Assembly (NCBI GenBank): GCA_025358255.1
Contig: JANYKC010000019.1
Span: forward strand, 62,001 to 126,000
Origin: Spirochaetaceae bacterium
GTDB taxonomy: Bacteria; Spirochaetota; Spirochaetia; Treponematales; Rectinemataceae
Length of the DNA: 64,000 bases
Direction: 5' to 3'
A program made the translations under genes and the position numbers. Position 1 is the first letter of the stretch, and each line of letters opens with the position of its first letter. Positions 26,839 through 34,442 of this stretch are shown here, in pieces. The notes beneath the pieces are model-generated. The model saw only the letters and a list, made by a program, of their open reading frames with translations. It ran no database searches and had not been told where the DNA came from.

Positions 26839-28026
26839 TCAGCCTGGGGTTTCGAATTTTACCTCTATTGGCAGAATGTCGATCCGCACCGAGGCAAAGG
26901 AGTAGTTTTGCCCATACCACAATGAGGATTTGCCCTCAATCCTGCCGAGCCTGATTTCCCATCCAAGGGTTTTCCCTTCTTGCTCATCGATGAGATAGCT
27001 TTTGATGTAGCGTTGGCCTGTCTCCTCGTCGAGGAAAAGGGCCGATTCGCGGTTGTCCAGAAGGAGGCGAGCGGCAAAGGACGCCAGGTCGCCATAAGGC
27101 GAGAGGATCCCGGATGCAATGGGGCCTTCGGAGTCGAAAGCCACATCGCCAGGTGCGATTTTGTCCTTGGCTCCGAAGGAAAAGGATGCTGAAGCCAAAT
27201 CGAGGCTGTCCCCTGCGCAAAGGAGATGCAGGATGCCTCCCTTGATTCGGACGCGCTTGCCACCGGTAGTCTGCACAAGGGTTCGAACCGCCTCACGGGG
27301 ATCGATGACATAGACATGGCCGCGGCCCACGACCTCAAGGCGCCTTTCCCCTGCGCGATAGACAAGGCCCGTCGCCTCCGCGATCCCAAAAGCCATGCGG
27401 CGCGCCCCGTCCTCGACGACGCATGCCTCGAGGAGCCGTCCAAGTCGGGCCCTGGTGTCAAAGTGCTGGTCGATGAGGCCTTCGGGGAAGAACCCCAGAC
27501 CTCTCCCAATGAAAAGGCCTGGGGTCATCTCGCTGTCGCCGATCGAGCTGGCCCTGGGATATGCCAGGGCGCCGAAACTTGTGCCACTGCCGATCATTGG
27601 ATCGCTCATCACCGCGGCGCCAGCGCTCGTTCCTCCGAGGGTCTTGCCGCGAAGGAGGTCCAAGAGGGGGCTTGAGGCGCCGTCCGGAGCCAGGAGGAGT
27701 TCGACGATCGTGTTCTGGTTTCCGCCGAGCATCCAGATCGCATCCGCGGCCCTTGCCTTTTCAAGCACGGCTGTACTCCATGCACCGCGCTCCGCGCCCG
27801 GAAGCACCTTGGAGACCTCAAGCAGCTCAACCTGGCTTTTGTCGACGCCTAGTTCGCCTAGCCAGTCCTGCATCTTGGCCAAGCCCCCTAGTGGATCGCC
27901 GGTTGCGGCAGGCAGGATGGCGTAGCGCTTATCCCGCCCTCCTGCAAGCGCCACAAAGGCTTTCATTATTTCGAGCCTGGCTGGCAGCTCAGCGCCGCCG
28001 ACGATCAGGAGGTTCCCTTGGTCCAT
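26839..28026 (-). CDS. Cyanophycinase-family serine peptidase (S51) with C-terminal extension
   Basis: 395 aa. Residues 1-260 match peptidase family S51: 'LLIVGGAELP', MLGGNQNTIVELL, the nucleophile elbow GGTSAGAAV with Ser134, and 'LIDQHFDTRARLGRL' (residues 184-198), a hallmark of cyanophycinases rather than PepE. Cyanophycinase cleaves the Asp-Arg storage polymer to beta-Asp-Arg dipeptides. No signal peptide, so probably cytosolic. About 130 extra C-terminal residues (beta-rich; 'VRIKGGILHLLCAGDSLDLA') exceed the usual ~270-aa enzyme. Flanked by a sigma-54 activator, iadA and the opp importer, which strongly supports beta-aspartyl peptide metabolism. A related cyclic or iso-Asp peptide substrate remains possible. 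Confidence 0.82.
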   Translation of the reverse strand: MDQGNLLIVGGAELPARLEIMKAFVALAGGRDKRYAILPAATGDPLGGLAKMQDWLGELGVDKSQVELLEVSKVLPGAERGAWSTAVLEKARAADAIWMLGGNQNTIVELLLAPDGASSPLLDLLRGKTLGGTSAGAAVMSDPMIGSGTSFGALAYPRASSIGDSEMTPGLFIGRGLGFFPEGLIDQHFDTRARLGRLLEACVVEDGARRMAFGIAEATGLVYRAGERRLEVVGRGHVYVIDPREAVRTLVQTTGGKRVRIKGGILHLLCAGDSLDLASASFSFGAKDKIAPGDVAFDSEGPIASGILSPYGDLASFAARLLLDNRESALFLDEETGQRYIKSYLIDEQEGKTLGWEIRLGRIEGKSSLWYGQNYSFASVRIDILPIEVKFETPG

Positions 28027-28049
28027 GTTTTCTCCAGATTGGTTTTATA

Positions 28050-28084
28050 TGGCTATATGGAACCATATAGCCAGTTGGCGCCAA
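28050..28084. promoter_or_regulatory. Perfect palindromes in the leader of the cyanophycinase gene
   Basis: A perfect inverted repeat with 11-bp arms (TGGCTATATGG, 28050-28060, and its complement at 28063-28073) and a 2-bp centre is followed by a second perfect 10-bp palindrome TTGGCGCCAA (28075-28084). Both lie in the 89-bp gap between the activator gene and the cyanophycinase start. There is no T run on either strand, so a protein-binding operator is more likely than a terminator. Confidence 0.6.
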
Positions 28085-28115
28085 TAGAGAGGCGCAAAGA
28101 AAGGCCTGGCATATC

Positions 28116-30179
28116 TCAATCGGGGCAGGATGCCAGCCTTCTTCCTTCGTCCGTAAGCCTGGTCCCTCGCGGGCCGCGGGAAGAGCTGACAAGGCCAAGG
28201 GCAGAAAGGCGCTCGAATCGCGCGCGGACGGCGCCAGGACCCATGGCCCGCCCGCGGGCAATGCAGAAGCTGGCAACCGCTTCCCGGCCGATGGGCTTGC
28301 CCACGGATTCAAGGGCGGCCATCGCGGCCAGGACGCAGCGATCCGCGATCTCCAGGCCTTGACTCCCTACGGTGGACTCGCCGGGGAAGGGGATGCCTAC
28401 CGCAGGCCGTGCGAAGGCTTCGAAGAAGCCCTCATCGGGGAGGTCCGCCAAGGTGATGTGGGGGCCTTCCCCGACGGCAAGGAGGTAGGTGACAAGGTTG
28501 CGGAGTTCGCGGACATTGCCAGGCCAGGCATAGTCGCCGAAGGTCACGAGGAGGGCGGGCTCGACCTCCGTGCCGCCCCGCCCCTCCGCCTTGAGGAAGG
28601 ACTCGATGAGGAGGGGGATGTCGTTCGCCCTTTCGCGCAGGGGCGGGATGCGGAGCAGGCCGGTTTTCAGCCTGAAATAAAGGTCCTCGCGGAACTTGCC
28701 TTCGCGGGCGCGTTCGAGGAGGTCCTCATTCGAGGCCGCGATGACGCGCACGTCGATCCGCTTGATCTCGGCGCCACCGACGCGCATGATCTCCTTTTCC
28801 TGGAGGACGCGGAGGAGCCGGGTCTGCACCTTGGGTGAGATGTTGCCGATCTCGTCAAGGAAGATCGTCCCGCCGTCGGCCAGTTCGAACAGGCCGCTTT
28901 TTCCGCCTTTCTTGGCGCCCGTGAAGGCCCCTTCGTCGTAGCCGAAGAGCTCGCTCTCGATGAGGTCGTCCGAAAGCGAACCCAAGTCCACCGCGAGGAA
29001 GGGGCCGGAGCTCCTGCCTGAGGCCGTATGGATGGCGGAGGCGAAGAGCTCCTTGCCCGTGCCGGACTCGCCATGGATGAGTATGGTCAAGTCGGTGGCC
29101 GCAAGCCTTCCCGCGACACGTTTGGCCCGCTTCAATGGCTCGCTTTCGCCGGTGATGTCGTTCATCGCGTACTTGGCCACGTAGCCGCGGCGCCGGTATT
29201 CCCTTGCCAGGCGCGAGCCCTCCGCGGCGGCGTCGCGCTCGTTCCTGAAGGTCGCTATCCTGCCATTTTCCGACTCGAAACGGTGGACGATCACGTCGCC
29301 CTCCGCAAGGCGGAATATGCCGCTCTCCTGTGCGCCTTCGCCCGCGCCGCCGTCCTTGGCTTCAAGGAAGTCAAGGAGGCTTCGGCTGCGGATGATGCTT
29401 GCGAGGAATTTGCCGGCTTGGGCCTCTCCGGTGCGGATGCCCAGGAGGCCACGGAGGTTTTCGTTGCAGACGGAAATCCGCCCGTCCGGGTCGTAGACGA
29501 GGATGCCGTGCGAGAGGGAATCTATGACGCCTGCAAGATGCGCGTTGAGCCGGCGGGTCTCCTCCCGGGAACGGGCAAGGCGCTTGGCCAAGGAAACGAT
29601 GGCCGAGAGGTAGCGGCTCGCGAAGCCATCCGCCATGGTCTCGGGGAGGCCAAGGCCCATGAGGACCTCGGCGATGGTGCCGAAGTCGAGGATGCGCGGT
29701 CCGATGTCGATCACATGGGGGATCCCCGGGGGGACAAAGGCGGTCTCCCCGGCGGTCACCGCCACCGCGATCCCCTCAGGCGGGGCGGGTGAACCTGGCC
29801 AGAACGGCAGGTACTCGACTCCGTCCAGCCCCAGCCCCGCGAGGGCATCTATGCAGGCGACCGCTGTCTCTTCGCAGTCATTGACGAAAAGCGCCTTGGT
29901 GCCCGGCGCAAGCTCGACGACGAGATCCAGGTGGTCGCAATTGACTGTCCTGCGCGCGACGATGAGGGGGACGGCCGATTCCAGGACGCCCGCCTCGGAA
30001 AGCTCCCGCGCCACCAGCCCGCTCGATACCAGGACGAGGTCGCCTTTCAGCCGGGCGGGAAGTCCCTCGGCGATCGAAAAGGAGCACAGTTCCGCTTCTT
30101 CCTTGAGATAGCGCGCGAGCTGGAGACCGAGCTCCGAGCGGGTGCTCTCGCTACCGGCAACGAGGCAGACGCGCTTCAT
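28116..30179 (-). CDS. Sigma-54-dependent transcriptional activator with PAS and C-terminal winged helix
   Basis: 687 aa. Residues 1-180 form a two-lobed sensor resembling the PrpR N-terminal domain ('LVLVSSGLVARELSEAG', IPHVIDIGPR). Residues ~215-310 are PAS-like ('ILVYDPDGRISVCNENLRGL'). The AAA+ core has Walker A GESGTGKE (370-377), the sigma-54-contacting GAFTGA (417-422) and Walker B GGTIFLDE (436-443). The C-terminus lacks the usual Fis-type helix-turn-helix; instead it resembles a winged helix ('RFERLSALGLVSSSRGPRGT', LTDEGRRLA). Its ATG overlaps the iadA stop (TGATG). It most likely activates the two sigma-54 promoters at 31392 and 26820 in response to a dipeptide-derived signal. Confidence 0.9.
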   Translation of the reverse strand: MKRVCLVAGSESTRSELGLQLARYLKEEAELCSFSIAEGLPARLKGDLVLVSSGLVARELSEAGVLESAVPLIVARRTVNCDHLDLVVELAPGTKALFVNDCEETAVACIDALAGLGLDGVEYLPFWPGSPAPPEGIAVAVTAGETAFVPPGIPHVIDIGPRILDFGTIAEVLMGLGLPETMADGFASRYLSAIVSLAKRLARSREETRRLNAHLAGVIDSLSHGILVYDPDGRISVCNENLRGLLGIRTGEAQAGKFLASIIRSRSLLDFLEAKDGGAGEGAQESGIFRLAEGDVIVHRFESENGRIATFRNERDAAAEGSRLAREYRRRGYVAKYAMNDITGESEPLKRAKRVAGRLAATDLTILIHGESGTGKELFASAIHTASGRSSGPFLAVDLGSLSDDLIESELFGYDEGAFTGAKKGGKSGLFELADGGTIFLDEIGNISPKVQTRLLRVLQEKEIMRVGGAEIKRIDVRVIAASNEDLLERAREGKFREDLYFRLKTGLLRIPPLRERANDIPLLIESFLKAEGRGGTEVEPALLVTFGDYAWPGNVRELRNLVTYLLAVGEGPHITLADLPDEGFFEAFARPAVGIPFPGESTVGSQGLEIADRCVLAAMAALESVGKPIGREAVASFCIARGRAMGPGAVRARFERLSALGLVSSSRGPRGTRLTDEGRRLASCPD

Positions 30180-31354
30180 CAACCCTCCAGGCGTCCCTGC
30201 ATCCTTAGCACGCCGTCCACAAGGCCAGGTCTGCCCATGGCAAGGACCGACCGCACCCGGTAATCGACGGGGTCCAGGATGACGACATCGGCATCCGCTC
30301 CGACGGCGATCCGGCCCTTGGCGCCGAATTTCAGGGCGCGGGCCGGCGAGCTCGTGGCCGGCTTGAGGCCGTCCTCGAGCGGCAGGACTCCCGCAAGTAT
30401 AGCTTGCCTCAATGCCTCCCACAACGAGGAAGGGCTTCCCACCCCGAGTCCGGCGAAATTGCCTTTGTCGTTGAACAGGGGCAGGGAACCCTGGCCATCG
30501 GAGGTGCAGGTTATGCGCTCGAGGGGAATGCCGCTGTCCAGGAGGCGGCGCAAGGCGATCGTGACGGAGATTTCGCCTTCTTCCACAAAAATCGGGACGG
30601 TGCTCGTGGTCAGGTCCACCGAGCCCCCCCTCCTGGCCCAGGCGAGGGCGGACTCGAATACGCGGGCGCTGCGGTTGCAGTGGGTTGGGATGAATTGCCC
30701 TCGGGGCATCTCGCCGGAGGCGACCAGTGCCTCCAGCGGCGCGAGTCCGCCGGGAGCGTCGCCTATGTGGAAGTTGATGACCCCGGCCTTGCCGGAAAGC
30801 ATGCCGGCCACGCGCGCCTCCGACGCGAGCCTGCCGAGTTCATCGATGCTGGGCATGGAAGACCTGTGGTCGCTGATGGCCACCTCGCCGATCCCGATGA
30901 TGGGATCGATCATCATGATGTCCTTCATCGCGTCGCCCGTGACTGTCCTCGGGGGCACCCGGTAGCTGCCGGTGTAGCACCAGGCGGACAGGCCTTCTTC
31001 GCGCAAGGCGTAGGTCTTGGCTACCAGGCTCTCCATGCCGCGCGCCACTCCGTCCGTCCCCAGGGTGCCGACAATGGTGGTGACGCCGGCCTTGATGCAG
31101 GTCGAGAGCTGGATTTCTGGGGTCCTGGTCGAATAGCCGCCCTCGCCGCCGCCGCCTATCGCATGGACATGGGCGTCGATGAATCCAGGAACCGTGGGAA
31201 AGCCAAGGGCATCGATTGTTTCCACCTCTCCCGGCAAGGATCCCACATCGATGTCCTGTGCAATGGCGACTATCTTGCCCGCGGCGACGAGGATATCGCG
31301 GATGCCCAAGGGCGCCGGTGCAAATATCGAGGCATTTCGAATGAGGATGAACAT
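30179..31354 (-). CDS. iadA: Isoaspartyl (beta-aspartyl) dipeptidase, M38 family
   Basis: 391 aa, matching E. coli IadA (390 aa). Binuclear-zinc amidohydrolase that cleaves beta-Asp-X dipeptides, including beta-Asp-Arg from cyanophycin. Seen: 'GFIDAHVHAIGGGGEGGYST' (HxH ligands), GVINFHIGDA (His), 'FIPTHCNRSARVFE' (His), and 'ITCTSDGQGSLP' (Asp). The frame is open upstream to 31408, but that would place coding sequence on the sigma-54 promoter. The ATG pair at 31352-31357 follows AAGGAAGG; I use the second. First gene of the iadA-activator unit. Confidence 0.92.
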   Translation of the reverse strand: MFILIRNASIFAPAPLGIRDILVAAGKIVAIAQDIDVGSLPGEVETIDALGFPTVPGFIDAHVHAIGGGGEGGYSTRTPEIQLSTCIKAGVTTIVGTLGTDGVARGMESLVAKTYALREEGLSAWCYTGSYRVPPRTVTGDAMKDIMMIDPIIGIGEVAISDHRSSMPSIDELGRLASEARVAGMLSGKAGVINFHIGDAPGGLAPLEALVASGEMPRGQFIPTHCNRSARVFESALAWARRGGSVDLTTSTVPIFVEEGEISVTIALRRLLDSGIPLERITCTSDGQGSLPLFNDKGNFAGLGVGSPSSLWEALRQAILAGVLPLEDGLKPATSSPARALKFGAKGRIAVGADADVVILDPVDYRVRSVLAMGRPGLVDGVLRMQGRLEG

Positions 31355-31391
31355 CATGGCCTTCCTTTTCCCTATCGTTGCAAATTCACTG

Positions 31392-31407
31392 AGCAAAAGG
31401 CGTGCCA
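31392..31407 (-). promoter_or_regulatory. Consensus sigma-54 promoter of iadA and the activator gene
   Basis: The minus strand reads TGGCACGCCTTTTGCT, an exact match to the sigma-54 consensus TGGCACG-N4-TTGCW. Transcription would start near 31381, giving a ~25-nt leader before the iadA start. It lies just after the terminator of the hydrogenase operon, so it is an independent promoter. The activator encoded in the same transcript would give positive feedback. Confidence 0.9.
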
Positions 31408-31428
31408 TATTGAGTGCGAAGGAGGCGG

Positions 31429-31500
31429 AAAAATAAAAGACCTGCCGCAGGCCCTGGCCTTTTGTCCGGCGCGGGATCCCGGCCTTCAGGTCCCTGCGGC
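31429..31500 (-). terminator. Terminator of the ech-hyp operon
   Basis: Minus strand: GCCGCAGG (overlapping the end of hypB) pairs with CCTGCGGC; the arms lie at 31493-31500 and 31444-31451. An inner CGGGATCCCG palindrome lies between them. The T-rich run TCTTTTATTTTT follows (31429-31440). Confidence 0.65.
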
Positions 31501-32139
31501 GGCCTTCCTTGCCGCGATGAGCCAGGAGGCGATATGATCCGCCCCTTCCCCGGTCTTTCCGTTGAGAGGGAAGACCGGCAAGCCCGGCGCAACGGTCTCC
31601 AGGCCTTTCCGGAAAGCCGCCTCGTCAAAGCCGATCGCCTCGGCTATGTCGAGCTTGGTCAGGATGCAGGCGGCCGATCGGGCAAAGATGATCGGATACT
31701 TCCAGGGCTTGTCGTGCCCTTCGGCGGCGCTCGAGACGACGATCTTGAGGTCCTCGCCTATGACGAACTCCGCGGGGCAGATGAGGTTGCCGATGTTCTC
31801 GATGAAGAGCCAGGCGGCATCCTCGACCTTCATCTTGCCGAGCATGGCCTCTATCATCGGGGCATTGAGGTGGCAATCGCCCCCGGTCTCTATCTGCCAG
31901 GCGTCCACGCCCAGGGCGCGGAGGGTCCTGGTGTCGATGTCGCTCGCCACGTCGCCTTCGATGACGGACAGGGGGCGGGAGAGGCGCTCGGCGAGGCGGG
32001 AGACAAGGCTGGTCTTTCCGGCGCCAGGGCTTCCGAGGATGTTGACGGTGTATATGCCGCGCCTACGCAGGCCTGCATTGATCGCGGCCGCGAGCCTGTC
32101 GTTCTCTTCGTAGATCGCCCGCTTGAGGCTCACCTGCAT
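31486..32139 (-). CDS. hypB: Hydrogenase nickel incorporation GTPase HypB
   Basis: 217 aa SIMIBI GTPase that drives nickel delivery into [NiFe] hydrogenase with HypA. Walker A 'ILGSPGAGKTSLVSRL', then 'VIEGDVASDIDT', the inter-motif 'GGDCHLNAPMI' Cys-His metal site, 'FIENIGNLICPAEF' and a TKLD specificity motif. It lacks both the N-terminal CxxCGC nickel motif and the His-rich stretch of some homologues. It follows hypA by 3 bp at the end of the ech operon. Confidence 0.95.
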   Translation of the reverse strand: MQVSLKRAIYEENDRLAAAINAGLRRRGIYTVNILGSPGAGKTSLVSRLAERLSRPLSVIEGDVASDIDTRTLRALGVDAWQIETGGDCHLNAPMIEAMLGKMKVEDAAWLFIENIGNLICPAEFVIGEDLKIVVSSAAEGHDKPWKYPIIFARSAACILTKLDIAEAIGFDEAAFRKGLETVAPGLPVFPLNGKTGEGADHIASWLIAARKAAAGT

Positions 32140-32142
32140 GGC

Positions 32143-32493
32143 TTATGCGCTCCCGGATAGTTCTATGGATTCAATGTAGAATTCGTCGCCAAGGTCGGTG
32201 ATGACGGCGTCGCCCCCGCATTCGGGGCAGGAGAAGGAAAAGCGCCTGCGCTCGAAGACAAGGCCGCAGGAGGAGCAGGTGAGCTTGGGCTTCACCACGC
32301 GGAGGTCGAGCCGCACCCCTTCCGCCCTGGTGCCTTTGGCGAAAAAGCCGAGGTAGAAGGCCAGCGACTCCTCCATGTAGGAGCCCGTCTCGCCCGCCAC
32401 CACATGCACCGCATCCACCCGGCCCGCGCCGCGTGCGCCCGCTTCCTCGACCAGCATTCCCACGATGGCCTGGGCGGCACCCGCCTCATGCAT
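32143..32493 (-). CDS. hypA: Hydrogenase nickel metallochaperone HypA
   Basis: 116 aa. It begins MHEAG, with the invariant Met-His-Glu nickel ligands directly at the N-terminus, which fixes the start at 32493. The zinc ribbon is CSSC...CPEC near residues 73-93. It delivers nickel with HypB to the EchE subunit. One base separates its start from the echF stop. Confidence 0.95.
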   Translation of the reverse strand: MHEAGAAQAIVGMLVEEAGARGAGRVDAVHVVAGETGSYMEESLAFYLGFFAKGTRAEGVRLDLRVVKPKLTCSSCGLVFERRRFSFSCPECGGDAVITDLGDEFYIESIELSGSA

Positions 32494-32494
32494 C

Positions 32495-32890
32495 TCAGGC
32501 CTTCGGAGCAACAGGCGCGGCTTGCGCGGGCTTGGGCGCGACTTCGCGGACCTGCTTTTCCTGCCTGGCGGCGAGATCGGAGAAATCGGCGACTGCGGAG
32601 CGGGTGTTGCCCATGAACAGGCATTTCTTGGGGCAGGCCACGACGCATTCGCCGCAATTGACGCAGGCGAACCGGTCGATGCGCCACAGGCCTTCGCCTC
32701 GATCGACCTTGATGGCATTGGCCGGGCAGTGCCGGTCGCAGGCGCCACAGAGGATGCAGGCCGGGAAATCGATCGTGATCCGGCCGCGGCTGGCCGCATA
32801 GGGCTCACGCACGACAAAGGGATAGCGGCGCGTGGCCGGCCGCGAGAAAAGGTTCCTGAGCGCGATGCGCGCCATTGGTAGGAAGGTCAA
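32495..32890 (-). CDS. echF: Ech hydrogenase ferredoxin-like subunit EchF
   Basis: 131 aa polyferredoxin of the NuoI/HycF type with two [4Fe-4S] motifs, 'CILCGACDRHCP' (about residues 46-57) and CVNCGECVVACP. It passes electrons from reduced ferredoxin to the EchC cluster. A Lys/Pro/Ala-rich tail follows the cluster domain. It lies 2 bp after echE. Confidence 0.93.
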   Translation of the reverse strand: MTFLPMARIALRNLFSRPATRRYPFVVREPYAASRGRITIDFPACILCGACDRHCPANAIKVDRGEGLWRIDRFACVNCGECVVACPKKCLFMGNTRSAVADFSDLAARQEKQVREVAPKPAQAAPVAPKA

Positions 32891-32892
32891 GG

Positions 32893-33993
32893 TTACCTCT
32901 CGGTGCAGGAGATGCAGGGATCTATGGTGAGGATGATCGTGGGAACGTCGGCAAGCTGGGAGCCTACCATGACCTCGACCATCGCCGGGATGTTGGCGAA
33001 GGTGGGCGTGCGGACGCGGAAACGCTCAGGATTGCGCTTGCCGTTGGCGCGCACGAAATAGAGGGCCTCTCCGCGGGGTTGCTCCACACGGACCCAGCCC
33101 TCGCCCTCGGGCGCGCCTTTCACCGGCACGGCCACGGGACCGCCGGGCATGCGTGCGACAATCTCGCCTAGGAGCCTCAGGGACTCGTCGATCTCGCGGA
33201 TGCGCACCTTGGCCCTGGCCATGCAGTCGCCCGAGGTCTCCACCATGGTCGCGAAGGTGAGCTCCGGGTAGGCCTCGTAACCCTTCCGGCGCATGTCGTA
33301 GTCGACCCCGCTCGCGCGGAGCATCGGTCCGACGGCACCGAGGGCGTAGGCCTTTCCCCGGCCGAGGACGCCGACCTTCTCCAGCCGGTGCCTGACCGTG
33401 GGCTCGCCGATGAAGACCTCCGCGAGGCGGATGGTCTCCGCCCTGACCTTGGACAGCTCCTTGACACAACGGTCCAGGGTCTCGTTCTCGGGATTGGTGC
33501 TCGTGCCGCCCACGATGCAGGAGCCGTAGATCACGCGCCCTCCGGCCGTCTCCTCCGCGACGTCGAGGACGATCTCCCGTGCCCGCCAGGTGGCATGGAA
33601 GAGGTTCTCGAAGCCGAATGCGTCGGCGGCCAGGCCGAGCCACATGAGGTGGCTGTGGACCCGCTCCAGCTCGCACCAGAATGTCCTCAGCCATCGGCCC
33701 CGATCGGGCACCGTCAGGTCCATGATGGTCTCGATGGCCTCGCAGTAGCCCATCCCATGCATGAAGGAGCAGATGCCGCAGATGCGCTCGGCCACGTGGA
33801 CATAGTCGGTGAAGTCGCGCTTTTCCACGAGCATCTCGAGGCCCCGGTGGATATAGCCGATCTGGGGGATGGCGTCCACGACCTTCTCGTCCTGGAGGGT
33901 CAGGTCAAAGTGGAGCGGTTCGGGAAGGACTGGATGCTGGGGACCGAATGGAATGACCGTGAGGCCCGGGCCTGCGTTGGGGGAGCCGCTCAT
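32893..33993 (-). CDS. echE: Ech hydrogenase [NiFe] catalytic large subunit EchE
   Basis: 366 aa. Carries the NiFe site: L1 'RICGICSFMHGMGY' and the C-terminal 'DPCISCTER', giving the four Cys ligands. The CISCTER end has no long C-terminal extension, so proteolytic maturation is probably not needed, as in other Ech enzymes. Homologous to NuoD of complex I. Start at 33993 (MSGSPNAG) overlaps echD by 4 bp. Confidence 0.94.
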   Translation of the reverse strand: MSGSPNAGPGLTVIPFGPQHPVLPEPLHFDLTLQDEKVVDAIPQIGYIHRGLEMLVEKRDFTDYVHVAERICGICSFMHGMGYCEAIETIMDLTVPDRGRWLRTFWCELERVHSHLMWLGLAADAFGFENLFHATWRAREIVLDVAEETAGGRVIYGSCIVGGTSTNPENETLDRCVKELSKVRAETIRLAEVFIGEPTVRHRLEKVGVLGRGKAYALGAVGPMLRASGVDYDMRRKGYEAYPELTFATMVETSGDCMARAKVRIREIDESLRLLGEIVARMPGGPVAVPVKGAPEGEGWVRVEQPRGEALYFVRANGKRNPERFRVRTPTFANIPAMVEVMVGSQLADVPTIILTIDPCISCTER

Positions 33994-34442
33994 TTGATGG
34001 CCCCTTCCTGGGCATCGGCCGCGGGGGACGAGGCAAGGGGGACGGGCGGGGCGTCCAGGGGTACGGGGCGCTCGACGCTCGTGCCCTGGACGCGGACGCG
34101 GCTGAAGGCCCTGGGCGTCTTCTCGCCCATGATGTCGTTGTGCCAGTCGGGATGGATGCGCTCGATGCGCACGCCGAAAAGGTCGCGCATCTCGTTCTCG
34201 TAGTAGGCGGCCGCGGCGTAGTAGGAGGTTATGCTCGGGACGCTCTGCTTCGGCCCGACATGGAGGCGGAGGGTCTTCATCGCGTAGCCGCCGCCGAAGC
34301 TGTAATTGACCTCGTATCCCTCCGTGGTGGAGAGGGCGAGCACCTGGATGAGGCGCCAGCCGTCCAGGAGGAGGCTGTCCACCGTCTGGAGGAGGAGGTT
34401 CGTGCTGATATTCTCCACTTCGTGGGTCTCGTGTTCGCTCAT
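33990..34442 (-). CDS. echD: Ech hydrogenase subunit EchD (NuoC-like)
   Basis: 150 aa soluble subunit related to the 30-kDa NuoC subunit. The signature segment is 'ENEMRDLFGVRIERIHPDWH'. A Pro/Ala-rich C-terminal tail (VPLDAPPVPLASSPAA) is extra. Start at 34442 (MSEHETHE) overlaps the echC stop by 4 bp. Confidence 0.88.
   Translation of the reverse strand: MSEHETHEVENISTNLLLQTVDSLLLDGWRLIQVLALSTTEGYEVNYSFGGGYAMKTLRLHVGPKQSVPSITSYYAAAAYYENEMRDLFGVRIERIHPDWHNDIMGEKTPRAFSRVRVQGTSVERPVPLDAPPVPLASSPAADAQEGAIK

Noticed and set aside
28050-28073. Palindrome read as an intrinsic terminator
   Set aside because: No T run on either strand and it lies between two co-directional cluster genes; an operator fits better.
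31355-31408. Longer iadA starting at 31408
   Set aside because: It would translate the sigma-54 promoter; the ATG pair at 31352-31357 has a Shine-Dalgarno and yields the E. coli IadA length.
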